Below the pieces are notes generated by a model. That model did no database searches, was not told where the DNA came from, and worked only from the letters and a program-made list of their open reading frames with translations. A stretch of DNA of 15,595 nt, taken from assembly GCA_021739805.1 (NCBI GenBank), contig JAIPBB010000100.1, forward strand, positions 1 to 15,595. Reading direction: 5' to 3'. This document shows, in pieces, positions 6,649 to 14,797 of the stretch. The position numbers and the translations under genes are program-made. The DNA is from Saprospiraceae bacterium. Its GTDB lineage: Bacteria > Bacteroidota > Bacteroidia > Bacteroidales > JAIPBB01. Within the stretch, counting starts at the first letter, position 1; each line of letters begins with the position of its first letter.

Positions 6649-8064
6649 ATGAATTTGAAACTTAAATTTTTATTGATTTTGTTGTTTTTTGTTTCATCTT
6701 ATGATTCATCGAATGCGGCTATAAAAGCAAATTCGGAAGATTATTTTGTTATTAACCAGATATTTATTTCAGGAAACAAATCAACCAAACTTCATATTAT
6801 TATTAGAGAACTTGAATTTCGCAAAAATGACACTCTATCAGTAAAACAATTGCAAGAAGTTCTTGATAATAGTCGTGAGAATTTATTAAATACTTCATTA
6901 TTTAATTTTGTAAAAATCGACACTATCAATCTTGCTAAAAATCGGATAGATATAAAAATTAATGTTACGGAACGCTGGTACACCTGGCCACAACCATATT
7001 TTGATTTTGATGAACGCAATTTTAACACATGGTGGGAAACAAAAAACTTTGACAGGGCAAGCTATGGATTTTATTTAGTAAAAAATAATTTCCGGGGTAG
7101 AATGGAAACTCTCAAATTACTTTTAAGATTCGGTTATAATGAAAAATATGAGTTATCATATTTAGCTCCTTATATCAATAAAAAGCAAACGATAGGACTT
7201 GGTTTTGCAGCTTCATTAAATAGAACTCATGAGGTTGCATACAACACAATTAATGACAAATTAATTTATTATAAAGATGAAAAAAACTATTTGAGTGAAT
7301 CTTTTACTTCTTCATTTAATATGATGATTAGGCCTAATATTCACAACTCCCATAATCTTGAGTTAAGATATTTTCAGTATCATTTTAATGACACATTATT
7401 GAAATTGAACGATAAGTTCTCATATTTTAATAATCCTGAATTACAGTATTTGTCATTATATTATAAATTTAAAAATGATTATCGTGACAATAAAGCTTAT
7501 CCACTTCAAGGTCACTATTTCGATATTGAAGCTACTAAAGATGGATTTGGTTTAATGTTTCAAGAAAAACTTGATGTGTTAGTTTTAAAAAGCGTTTACA
7601 GGAAGTATTGGGAAATCTCCAAAAAAATGTTTTTTGCCTCAGGTATTTCTGGAAAACTTTCATCCACAGGATTTCAACCATATTATTTGCAGAAAGGATT
7701 AGGCTATAGTCGTGATTTTGTTAGAGGATATGAATATTACGTTATTGACGGACAGAATTATGCAATGCTAAAAACTAACATTAAATACAATCTTATTCCG
7801 ACAAAAGTAAAAACCTTTAAATTTATACCCACTGAAAAGTTTAACAAAATTCATTATGCACTATATTGCAACATTTACGCTGATGCTGCTTATGTTGAAG
7901 ACAAACAATTTAAAAATAATAATTCATTATCAAATGAAATTTTATTTGGTTCGGGGATAGGGTTAGATTTTGTTACTTACTATGATAAAGTTTTAAGATT
8001 TGAATACTCTATAAACAAAATGAAAGAATCAGGATTTTTTATACATTTTATTGCACCAATTTAG
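6649..8064 (+). CDS. Single-POTRA Omp85 family outer-membrane barrel protein
   Basis: This 471-residue protein has a signal peptide (NLKLKF then hydrophobic 7-16, ending near SSNA at 20-23). Next comes one POTRA-like domain (about 33-110: VINQIFISGNKSTK, IIRELEFRKNDTL, LLNTSLFNFVKI, IDIKINVTER), and then a C-terminal beta-barrel of about 360 residues rich in alternating aromatic strands. The Omp85 hallmark VRGYE is at 358-362 in the expected loop. Omp85 proteins insert or move polypeptides or lipids across the outer membrane. With one POTRA this is not BamA, and the true bamA is present at 11010. The frame can be extended to a TTG at 6610, but the ATG at 6649 gives a proper signal peptide. 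The C-terminus FIHFIAPI lacks the usual final aromatic residue by a few positions. Substrate unknown. Confidence 0.85.
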   Translation: MNLKLKFLLILLFFVSSYDSSNAAIKANSEDYFVINQIFISGNKSTKLHIIIRELEFRKNDTLSVKQLQEVLDNSRENLLNTSLFNFVKIDTINLAKNRIDIKINVTERWYTWPQPYFDFDERNFNTWWETKNFDRASYGFYLVKNNFRGRMETLKLLLRFGYNEKYELSYLAPYINKKQTIGLGFAASLNRTHEVAYNTINDKLIYYKDEKNYLSESFTSSFNMMIRPNIHNSHNLELRYFQYHFNDTLLKLNDKFSYFNNPELQYLSLYYKFKNDYRDNKAYPLQGHYFDIEATKDGFGLMFQEKLDVLVLKSVYRKYWEISKKMFFASGISGKLSSTGFQPYYLQKGLGYSRDFVRGYEYYVIDGQNYAMLKTNIKYNLIPTKVKTFKFIPTEKFNKIHYALYCNIYADAAYVEDKQFKNNNSLSNEILFGSGIGLDFVTYYDKVLRFEYSINKMKESGFFIHFIAPI

Positions 8065-8166
8065 TAACTTTAAGTTCAATTAGCTGTCTTATTATTGAAA
8101 CAGTTGAAAACATATAGAGTATAAAAGAAGTATTAATAGAAAAAGCTTAGAATTTACACAATTCGT

Positions 8167-9042
8167 ATGAAAATAGGAATTTTTGGAAAAACATTAAACG
8201 AGGAATCTGTTAGTCATTTTCAGAATATGATTTCTATGCTGGAAAAGAAAGAATGTAAACTTTTCTTTTACAAACCTTTTTATGAGAAAATCCAAGGGAA
8301 ACTTAAAATTTCTGAAGTATTTTTCTTCGAGAACTATATAGATTTAAAACAAAAAGTTGATGTATTATTCAGTATGGGAGGGGATGGAACCTTGCTTGAT
8401 ACTATTACATTACTTAGAGATTCAGGAATCCCTGTTTTAGGTATTAACCTTGGGAGATTAGGATTTTTATCAAGTGTTTCAAAAGAAGAAATCGAAAAAG
8501 CAATTGGAAATTTAATTAGTGGAAATTATACTTTAGACAAAAGAACTTTACTACGCTTAGAAACTAAATCTAATATCTTTGGAGATGTTAATTTTGCAAT
8601 GAATGAAATAGCAATTCATAAAATTGATTCACCAACTTTAATTGTGATTAAGGTTTATGTTAACGAGCATTTTCTTAATTCTTACTGGGCTGATGGAATT
8701 ATTATATCAACTCCAACCGGTTCAACAGGATATTCATTAAGTTGCAATGGACCAATTGTTGCTCCGGGTTCCGAGACTTTTATTATAAATCCGATAGCCT
8801 CTCATAATTTAACAGTAAGACCAATCGTTATACCTGACAGCAGCGAAATAAGATTGACAGTGGATGGGAGAAATAAAAACTATTCAGTTGGATTAGATTC
8901 ACGCTCCATAAGTTTTGATTCAACATTAGAAATGACAGTTAAAAAAGAGAATTTTAAAATTAACCTAATTGATATGCCCGAAAAGGATTTTTTTACCACA
9001 ATAAGGGAAAAACTCAAATGGGGCTTAGATGTTAGAAACTAG
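8167..9042 (+). CDS. nadK: NAD kinase
   Basis: NAD kinase phosphorylates NAD+ with ATP (or polyphosphate in some forms) to NADP+ and is the only known de novo NADP source in most bacteria. The 291-residue protein shows the catalytic GGDGT (71-75, Asp73), GINLGRLGFLSS (92-103), the NE pair (146-147) that binds the nicotinamide ribose, and the long signature ADGIIISTPTGSTGYSLSCN (175-194), then GPIV, and DGR (233-235). Length is normal. ATG at 8167 gives the family-typical start MKIGIFGK. The 102-bp spacer before it shows no clear terminator, so read-through from the Omp85 gene is possible. Confidence 0.97.
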   Translation: MKIGIFGKTLNEESVSHFQNMISMLEKKECKLFFYKPFYEKIQGKLKISEVFFFENYIDLKQKVDVLFSMGGDGTLLDTITLLRDSGIPVLGINLGRLGFLSSVSKEEIEKAIGNLISGNYTLDKRTLLRLETKSNIFGDVNFAMNEIAIHKIDSPTLIVIKVYVNEHFLNSYWADGIIISTPTGSTGYSLSCNGPIVAPGSETFIINPIASHNLTVRPIVIPDSSEIRLTVDGRNKNYSVGLDSRSISFDSTLEMTVKKENFKINLIDMPEKDFFTTIREKLKWGLDVRN

Positions 9043-9089
9043 TTTGTTTTAATAAACTCAATAATATTAGAATAAATTAAAAAAATAAG

Positions 9090-9097
9090 TAAATTTG
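9090..9097 (+). promoter_or_regulatory. -7 promoter box upstream of the DUF6089-uppS-bamA genes
   Basis: TAAATTTG fits TAnnTTTG exactly and sits in the 222-bp gap after nadK. Transcription would start near 9104, leaving a leader of about 160 nt before the DUF6089 ATG. No TTG is found at the preferred upstream spacing. The leader holds the small ORF and hairpins described below. Confidence 0.45.
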
Positions 9098-9117
9098 CAA
9101 TTCTAAATTAGGTAATT

Positions 9118-9201
9118 ATGAAATGCCTGTGTACAAATTACACCAAAAGAGATGATAATCTCCATGTCTATCAGGATGGGCGTTCCATAATAACTAATTG
9201 A
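9118..9201 (+). CDS. Possible 27-codon leader ORF
   Basis: ATG at 9118 opens a 27-residue frame ending in TGA at 9201, starting MKCLCTNYTKRDDNLH and ending SIITN. An AGG lies 5 bp before the start. The stretch has visibly higher complexity than other spacers in the window and holds three small stems: GTGTA/TACAC (9129-9133 with 9139-9143), GAGAT/ATCTC (9149-9153 with 9158-9162) and ATGG/CCAT (9176-9179 with 9185-9188). It lies between a -7 box and the DUF6089 gene. It could be a small protein, a leader peptide, or a structured RNA whose open frame is chance. I recognise no family. Confidence 0.35.
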   Translation: MKCLCTNYTKRDDNLHVYQDGRSIITN

Positions 9202-9264
9202 TGAATTACGAAAATTACAAAACAAACAAATAAGAAATACAGTCAATTAACAAAATTTAGACAT

Positions 9265-10215
9265 ATGAAAAAGCTATTTGTTCTTCTACTGGCAATTTTT
9301 CTATTTGCTAATATCAATTCCAATGCTCAACGGCATGAATTTGGTTTGGTTCTGGGCACATCATATTATCTGGGTGATATTAATGAAGGTGGACAATTTG
9401 CTATGACCAGTCCTGCTTTTGGAATGGTCTATCGCTATGCAATAAATCAAAGATTTGCATTTAAGGTGAGTGGCATATATGGTACTATTCAGGCAGATGA
9501 CAAAGTTACAGGTTCAAAAGAAACAAAAGACAGAAATCTTTCTTTCACATCTCCTTTAACTGAAATTAGCACCCAAGTTGAATTACATTTCTTCGAATAT
9601 GAAGCAGGGAGCGAAAATCACAAATTCACACCATTAATCTTTGCAGGATTGTCAGCTTACCATTTTAATCCTAAAGCTGAATTTGAAGGCGACTTATACG
9701 ACCTGCAACCTTTAGGCACTGAAGGTCAAAACACTACCGAATATCCAGACAGAAAACCATATAAACTAACTCAAATGGCTATTCCTTTTGGTATAGGTTT
9801 TAAATGGAGTGTTAGCTACAATGTAACCCTTGGTTTTGAATGGGGATTAAGAAAAACTTTTACCGATTATCTTGATGATGTTAGCACAACTTATGCCGAC
9901 CCAAGTGTTCTCTCATCAGAGAATGGACCTTATGCAATGGTTCTTGGTAATAGAATGTTCGAAGAAACCCCATTATATGCAAATGGCTGGGGAGAACCAT
10001 TTGCTTCTGCTGTCGATCCTAATCCTGAGGGATTTAAAGAGTATCCAAGAGAGGCTGCAGCAGCATTTACTGATATGCAAAGAGGTACTTCAACAAATAA
10101 CGATTGGTATTCATTTGCCGGATTAACAATTACATTCAAAATAGTTGGACCTAAAGCCACTAGCTGTCCAGCATATAAAAGACACTTTCAATACAGGGAA
10201 TACTATTTATTTTAG
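9265..10215 (+). CDS. DUF6089 family outer-membrane beta-barrel protein
   Basis: The 316-residue protein has a signal peptide (MKKLFVLLLAIFLFANINSNAQ, cut near residue 21) followed by a porin-like barrel of short amphipathic strands. It fits the Bacteroidota DUF6089 pattern as I recall it: GLVLGTSYYLGDIN (27-40), MVYRYAINQRFAF (54-66), YGTIQADD (72-79), DRNLSFTSPLTEISTQVE (89-106), FAGLSAYHFNPKA (126-138), LQPLGTEGQ (147-155), then IPFGIGFK and the strong motif LRKTFTDYLDDVSTTY (195-210). A single Cys (C301) lies near the C-terminus, which ends in aromatic YYLF. In related genomes a gene of this type precedes uppS and bamA, as here. It is the first gene of an envelope set with only 42 bp to uppS. 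Its molecular role is unknown. Confidence 0.88.
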   Translation: MKKLFVLLLAIFLFANINSNAQRHEFGLVLGTSYYLGDINEGGQFAMTSPAFGMVYRYAINQRFAFKVSGIYGTIQADDKVTGSKETKDRNLSFTSPLTEISTQVELHFFEYEAGSENHKFTPLIFAGLSAYHFNPKAEFEGDLYDLQPLGTEGQNTTEYPDRKPYKLTQMAIPFGIGFKWSVSYNVTLGFEWGLRKTFTDYLDDVSTTYADPSVLSSENGPYAMVLGNRMFEETPLYANGWGEPFASAVDPNPEGFKEYPREAAAAFTDMQRGTSTNNDWYSFAGLTITFKIVGPKATSCPAYKRHFQYREYYLF

Positions 10216-10257
10216 TATTGCTTAATAATCCAAATCGTTTTACTGTTTTAATAATAT

Positions 10258-10998
10258 ATGAGCCTGAAAGATAAAATTAATATTGAAAACTTGCCATCGC
10301 ATATTGCTATTATCATGGATGGTAATGGTCGTTGGGCAAAGCAAAGAGGTAAAGAAAGATTATTCGGACACGAACATGGTGTAACCGCAGTTAGGGAAGT
10401 TTCCGAATCATCAGCTGAGTTGGGTATTAAATATTTAACACTCTATGCTTTCTCAACCGAAAACTGGAAAAGACCAAAATATGAGGTTCAGGCTTTAATG
10501 CGATTATTGGTAAGAACAATAAATAAAGAAACTAAAACACTAAATGACAATAATATTCGTTTGTTAGCCATAGGTGATTTATCAACCTTGCCACGTGATT
10601 GTTATAGTCAACTAAATGAGTCAATTAGGGCTACTGAAAAAAACACTAGAATGACCCTGATTTTAGCTTTAAGTTATAGTGCTCGTTGGGAAATGGTCAA
10701 TGCTGTTAAAGCAATTGCTGAAAAAGTAAAAAATAATGAGATTGATATTAGTAAAATTAATGACGAAACTATCTCTTCAGCCTTAACAACAAATTCAATC
10801 CCCGATCCTGAGCTGTTGATTAGAACAAGTGGTGAGCAAAGAATAAGTAATTTTTTATTATGGCAAATTGCATATTCTGAATTGTACTTCCCTAAGAAAC
10901 TTTGGCCAGACTTCAGAAAAGAAGACCTTTACGAAGCTATTCTTGAATATCAAAGCCGGGAACGAAGATTCGGTAAAACAAGTGAACAATTAAAATAA
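10258..10998 (+). CDS. uppS: Isoprenyl transferase (undecaprenyl diphosphate synthase)
   Basis: UppS adds cis-isoprene units from isopentenyl-PP to farnesyl-PP to make the C55 lipid carrier for peptidoglycan and surface polysaccharides. The 246-residue cis-prenyltransferase shows HIAIIMDGNGRWAKQRG (15-31) with catalytic D21, GHEHG (37-41), LTLYAFSTENWKRP (60-73), and RTSGEQRISNFLLWQIAYSE (189-208). D21, R72, R189, R195 and E208 correspond to E. coli D26, R77, R194, R200 and E213. The usual Asn-Tyr-Gly in the ALNYGGR region is ALSYSARWE here, a variant I believe is common in Bacteroidota. Only 11 bp separate it from bamA, so the two are almost certainly co-transcribed. Confidence 0.97.
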   Translation: MSLKDKINIENLPSHIAIIMDGNGRWAKQRGKERLFGHEHGVTAVREVSESSAELGIKYLTLYAFSTENWKRPKYEVQALMRLLVRTINKETKTLNDNNIRLLAIGDLSTLPRDCYSQLNESIRATEKNTRMTLILALSYSARWEMVNAVKAIAEKVKNNEIDISKINDETISSALTTNSIPDPELLIRTSGEQRISNFLLWQIAYSELYFPKKLWPDFRKEDLYEAILEYQSRERRFGKTSEQLK

Positions 10999-11009
10999 TT
11001 TCAGAAAGT

Positions 11010-13529
11010 ATGAATTTAAAATCCCTTCTAATACTTATATTATTCTCATTATTACTTTCAAATCTTAGTGCACAGATTTCAGTTGGTGATAAATCTGTAT
11101 TCGATTATTCAAACCCAAAAGAATATGAAATTGGCGGCATTACTGTTTCGGGAATTAAATATCTTGATAATAATGTTTTAATAATGCTTTCGGGCTTAAC
11201 TGTTGGTGATAAAATAAAAATTCCAGGAGAAGAAATAACCAGTGCAATTAAAAAGTTATGGAAACAAGGATTGTTTGAAAACATTAATATTTCAGCCACT
11301 AAAATTCAAGGCGATTATATATTTCTTGATATTCACCTTGAAGAAAGACCAAGATTAGCAAAGTTCTCTTTCGAAGGAATAAAAAAATCAGAAGCTGATA
11401 ATATTCGTGAAGAAATAAACCTTACACGAGGAGAAGTAGTTACCGAAAATGTTATTCTTCGAACAACTTCCATTATTAAAAATCATTTTGTCGATAAAGG
11501 TTATCTTAATGTTGAAGTAAATATCAGGCAGGAGAAAGACACTACTTTACTTAACAACATAATTCTTTTCATAAATATAAATAAACATAGCAAGGTAAAA
11601 GTAAATGCAATAAATATTGCCGGAAACGAAAATATCACTGACCAAAAACTTAAAAAGACTCTGAAAGAAACCAAAGAGAAAAAACTATATCGTTTCTTTA
11701 AAGCATCGAGGTATATTGAAAGTGATTACAAAGATGATAAAATCAAATTATTAGATAAGTATAATCAACTCGGATATCGTGATGCAAGAATAATTAGCGA
11801 TTCAGTTTATAAATCCAATAACAAAAGAGTAAATATTGATATTACCATCGAAGAAGGAAGTAAATATTATTTTAGAAATATAAAATGGGTTGGAAATACA
11901 AAATATCCATCTGATGTATTAAGTAAAATACTTGGTGTGAAAAGAGGCGATGTTTATAACCAAAAAGTTTTAGATGCAAACCTTTATATGAATCTTGAAG
12001 GACAAGATGTTAGTTCTTTATATATGGATGATGGATATTTGTTTTTTAACCTCACTCCTGTTGAAGTACTTGTTGAAAATGATTCAATTGACCTGGAAAT
12101 AAGAATTTACGAAGGAAAACAAGCAATTGTAAGGAAAGTTACAATTAAAGGAAATACCAGGACTAACGACCATGTTATTTTGCGTGAGATAAGAACAAAA
12201 CCGGGACAATTATTTAATCGTTCAGATATAATCAGAACACAAAGAGAGCTTGCTCAACTACGATATTTTGATCAGGAAAAACTTGGAGTGAATCCAAAAC
12301 CTAATCCTGCTGATGGAACTGTTGATATTGAATATGTGGTTGAAGAAACTTCTCAAGACCAAATAGAGCTTTCAGGAGGTTGGGGAATGGGAAGAGTTGT
12401 TGGAACTCTTGGTCTTTCGTTCAATAATTTCTCTATGAATAATTTCTTTAAAAAGAATTCATGGAGACCTTTACCATCGGGTGATGGACAAAAGCTTAGT
12501 ATCAGGGCACAGTCAAACGGAGCATATTTTCAATCATATAATGCTTCTTTTACTGAACCGTGGTTGGGTGGAAAAAAACCTAATGCCCTCAGCGTATCAA
12601 TTTACCATTCTGTTCAAACAAATGGATACCCTAAAAGCGATGCAAACAGGCAATCTATTAAAATTTATGGAGCAACTGTTGGTTTAGGAAAAAGATTACA
12701 ATGGCCCGATGATTATTTCACTTTATACCAGGGAGTAACTATTCAAAAATACGACCTGGATAATTATTATTCAACTTTTGCATTTAATAATGGAAGTTCA
12801 AACAACCTAAGTTATAGTGCTGTTTTATCAAGGAACTCAATAAATCAACCAATTTTCCCTGAATTCGGCTCTGAAATTTCATTTTCCGGACAAATAACTC
12901 CACCTTATTCATTGCTTAGTGGTAAAGATTATTCCACAATGAGCGACAATGACAAGTTCAAATGGATTGAATATCATAAATGGAAATTTAATGCTGCATG
13001 GTATATACCTTTAATAGGAAATAAAACCGGTAAAACGGTACGAAATTTGGTATTAAGCACGCGAACCAAATTTGGATTTATTGGATCTTATAATGACGAT
13101 ATTGGAGTTGCGCCCTTTGAAAGATTTTATTTAGGTGGAGACGGATTAACCGGTTATAATATTGACGGAAGAGAACTAATTGGATTAAGAGGTTATGGCA
13201 ATAATACTTTAACTCCGAGAAGTTCAGTTGGATATGTTGGTGGTGCAGTTTATAATAAATACACTTTCGAACTGAGATACCCTATTTCACTTAACCCAAT
13301 GGCTACAGTTTTTGTAATGGGATTTGCCGAAGCAGGAAATGCATGGTCTAGCTTCCAGGAATTTAATCCTTTCGACATTAAAAGGTCAGCAGGTTTTGGA
13401 GTTAGAATCTATCTGCCAATGTTTGGAGTTCTCGGTCTTGACTGGGGATATGGATTTGACGAAATTCCTGGAGTTACAAATGCAAACAAAGGACAATTTC
13501 ATTTCTCAATTAATAACTCAATTGATTAA
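11010..13529 (+). CDS. bamA: Outer-membrane protein assembly factor BamA
   Basis: BamA is the central barrel of the BAM complex that folds and inserts beta-barrel proteins into the outer membrane. The 839-residue protein has a signal peptide (1-21, ending LSAQ). Five POTRA domains follow, at about 39-113 (GGITVSGIKYLDN), 114-193 (LAKFSFEGIKKS), 194-283 (AINIAGNENIT), 285-369 (NIKWVGNTKYPS) and 371-447 (KVTIKGNTRTNDHV). The barrel spans about 450-839, with FTEPWLGGKKP (514-524) and the lid motif LRGYG (726-730) after GGDGLTGYNIDGRE. It follows uppS by 11 bp and precedes two OmpH/Skp genes. The end is odd: after FHFSI the chain runs NNSID instead of closing on the aromatic residue that usually ends a BamA beta-signal. 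Confidence 0.96.
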   Translation: MNLKSLLILILFSLLLSNLSAQISVGDKSVFDYSNPKEYEIGGITVSGIKYLDNNVLIMLSGLTVGDKIKIPGEEITSAIKKLWKQGLFENINISATKIQGDYIFLDIHLEERPRLAKFSFEGIKKSEADNIREEINLTRGEVVTENVILRTTSIIKNHFVDKGYLNVEVNIRQEKDTTLLNNIILFININKHSKVKVNAINIAGNENITDQKLKKTLKETKEKKLYRFFKASRYIESDYKDDKIKLLDKYNQLGYRDARIISDSVYKSNNKRVNIDITIEEGSKYYFRNIKWVGNTKYPSDVLSKILGVKRGDVYNQKVLDANLYMNLEGQDVSSLYMDDGYLFFNLTPVEVLVENDSIDLEIRIYEGKQAIVRKVTIKGNTRTNDHVILREIRTKPGQLFNRSDIIRTQRELAQLRYFDQEKLGVNPKPNPADGTVDIEYVVEETSQDQIELSGGWGMGRVVGTLGLSFNNFSMNNFFKKNSWRPLPSGDGQKLSIRAQSNGAYFQSYNASFTEPWLGGKKPNALSVSIYHSVQTNGYPKSDANRQSIKIYGATVGLGKRLQWPDDYFTLYQGVTIQKYDLDNYYSTFAFNNGSSNNLSYSAVLSRNSINQPIFPEFGSEISFSGQITPPYSLLSGKDYSTMSDNDKFKWIEYHKWKFNAAWYIPLIGNKTGKTVRNLVLSTRTKFGFIGSYNDDIGVAPFERFYLGGDGLTGYNIDGRELIGLRGYGNNTLTPRSSVGYVGGAVYNKYTFELRYPISLNPMATVFVMGFAEAGNAWSSFQEFNPFDIKRSAGFGVRIYLPMFGVLGLDWGYGFDEIPGVTNANKGQFHFSINNSID

Positions 13530-13559
13530 CAAAACATTAAATTTCTTTAATAAATAAAT

Positions 13560-13565
13560 AGGAGG
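13560..13565 (+). promoter_or_regulatory. Strong Shine-Dalgarno before first OmpH gene
   Basis: AGGAGG lies 5 bp before the ATG at 13571. It is the only perfect Shine-Dalgarno I see in the window. Most Bacteroidota genes, including its neighbours, have none. Confidence 0.7.
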
Positions 13566-13570
13566 AAAAA

Positions 13571-14137
13571 ATGAAAAGATTACTAATAGTATCAGTATTA
13601 ATGTTATCAATAACAATGATAACTTTCGGGCAAAAATATGCCTATGTGGACACAGAATATATACTTGAAAATATTTCTGAATACAGAATTGCTCAAGAAC
13701 AATTAGATGAGCTTTCAGTGAAATGGCAAAAAGAAATTGAAGAACTATTTGCAGAAGTCGATAGACTTTACAAAGCATATCAAGCTGAAGCAGTTCTTCT
13801 TCCTGAAGATATGAAACGCAAAAAAGAAGATGAAATCATTAAGAAAGAGAAGGAAGCAAAAGAACTTCAAATGAAAAAGTTCGGAAAAGATGGTGATTTA
13901 TTTAAAAAACGGCAAGAGCTTGTTAAGCCAATTCAGGATAGGATTTATAATGCAATAGAGAAAATTGCTACTGAAGGTAATTATGGAGTTGTATTTGACA
14001 AATCCGGAAGTCTTACCATGCTTTACACTAATCCTAAATATGATAAAAGCGATGATGTATTGGACGAACTCGGATATAAACCAGGTGCAATACAAAAAAA
14101 TACAAATAGTAAAGACTCCGATGACGATGAAAAATAA
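13571..14137 (+). CDS. OmpH/Skp family periplasmic chaperone, copy 1
   Basis: OmpH/Skp chaperones hold unfolded outer-membrane proteins in the periplasm on the way to BamA. The 188-residue protein has a signal peptide (1-20, ending TFGQ). A first strand YAYVDTEYIL (23-32) is typical of the family. A long charged coiled-coil hairpin with Lys/Glu repeats (about 38-132) follows, then the closing strands YGVVFDKSGSLTMLYTNPKYD (138-158). It is longer than copy 2 and carries a charged C-terminal tail ending SDDDEK. It starts 41 bp after bamA with a perfect AGGAGG, so it is likely in the bamA transcript with boosted translation. Confidence 0.9.
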   Translation: MKRLLIVSVLMLSITMITFGQKYAYVDTEYILENISEYRIAQEQLDELSVKWQKEIEELFAEVDRLYKAYQAEAVLLPEDMKRKKEDEIIKKEKEAKELQMKKFGKDGDLFKKRQELVKPIQDRIYNAIEKIATEGNYGVVFDKSGSLTMLYTNPKYDKSDDVLDELGYKPGAIQKNTNSKDSDDDEK

Positions 14138-14158
14138 TTGATTCTTTTGATAAATTAT

Positions 14159-14192
14159 TTTGAAATATTATTATTTAATTTCCATACTTTTG
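14159..14192 (+). promoter_or_regulatory. Promoter for second OmpH gene
   Basis: TTTG (14159-14162) and TACTTTTG (14185-14192) are 22 nt apart, matching the Bacteroidota TTG/TAnnTTTG layout. Transcription would begin near 14199, about 17 nt before the ATG at 14216. It lies wholly in the 78-bp gap between the two OmpH genes. Confidence 0.6.
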
Positions 14193-14215
14193 CAATCAAT
14201 TTAAAAATATAAAAA

Positions 14216-14731
14216 ATGAAAAACATCCAAAAATTCCTATTAATATTATTATTTGTCTCTTTTACGATTGGTGTAAATGCCCAAACAAAACCTAAGTTTG
14301 GACATGTTGATTCTCAAGAATTACTAAAACTTATGCCAGGAAAAGATTCTGCAAAAGTTCAACTTGATGCATTCAGAAAAGAGCTCGAAGACCAATTAGT
14401 AGCCATGCAAAGTGAGCTTGAAACAAAATACAATCAATATCTTGAGGCTAGGCCAAACTTAACACCACTTATCAAACAAGTTAGAGAAAAAGAAATTCAG
14501 GATTTACAAGCAAGAATTGAACAATTCCAAACTGATGCAACAAACTTATATCAGGAAAAAGAAGAATCATTGCTTCAACCAATAATTGATAAAGCAAAAA
14601 AGGCAATCGAAAAAGTTGCGAAGGAAAACAAATACACCTATGTTTTCGATTCTGGAGTAGGAGTTTTACTTTATAAAGAAGACAGTGATGATATTCTACC
14701 TTTGGTTAAAAAGGAATTAGGAATAGAATAA
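14216..14731 (+). CDS. OmpH/Skp family periplasmic chaperone, copy 2
   Basis: This 171-residue paralogue has a signal peptide (1-22, ending GVNAQ), the opening strand FGHVDSQELLKLMPGKD (28-44), a coiled-coil body (about 45-140, rich in Q, E and K) and the closing strand YTYVFDSGVGVLLYKED (140-156). The motif LMPGKDSA is typical of Bacteroidota OmpH. Identity to copy 1 is low by eye, so this is an old duplication, not a recent one. It has its own promoter and is followed by an intrinsic terminator, so it can be expressed apart from bamA. A murI gene often follows in related genomes, as I recall, but is absent here. Confidence 0.92.
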   Translation: MKNIQKFLLILLFVSFTIGVNAQTKPKFGHVDSQELLKLMPGKDSAKVQLDAFRKELEDQLVAMQSELETKYNQYLEARPNLTPLIKQVREKEIQDLQARIEQFQTDATNLYQEKEESLLQPIIDKAKKAIEKVAKENKYTYVFDSGVGVLLYKEDSDDILPLVKKELGIE

Positions 14732-14751
14732 TAAAAACCTACTATATATCT

Positions 14752-14784
14752 AAACGTCATTGGTTTTTCTGATGACGTTTTTTT
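14752..14784 (+). terminator. Intrinsic terminator after the envelope gene block
   Basis: AAACGTCAT (14752-14760) and ATGACGTTT (14772-14780) form a perfect 9-bp stem with an 11-nt loop, continuing into a run of seven T ending at 14784. It lies 21 bp after the second OmpH stop. On the other strand the T content after the stem is weaker, so any effect on the convergent minus-strand gene would be partial. Confidence 0.9.
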
Positions 14785-14797
14785 ATATGCTGAATTT

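Noticed and set aside
9104..9264. Known riboswitch or tRNA in the long leader
   Set aside because: I see no recognisable riboswitch core, T-box or tRNA arms; only short stems of 4-5 bp.
12481..12687. 68-codon plus-strand ORF inside bamA
   Set aside because: It is a shifted-frame shadow of the conserved BamA barrel with no signature of its own.
13324..13557. 77-codon plus-strand ORF over the bamA 3' end
   Set aside because: It is a shifted-frame shadow. I considered a frameshift to explain the odd BamA C-terminus, but this frame does not supply a better barrel ending.
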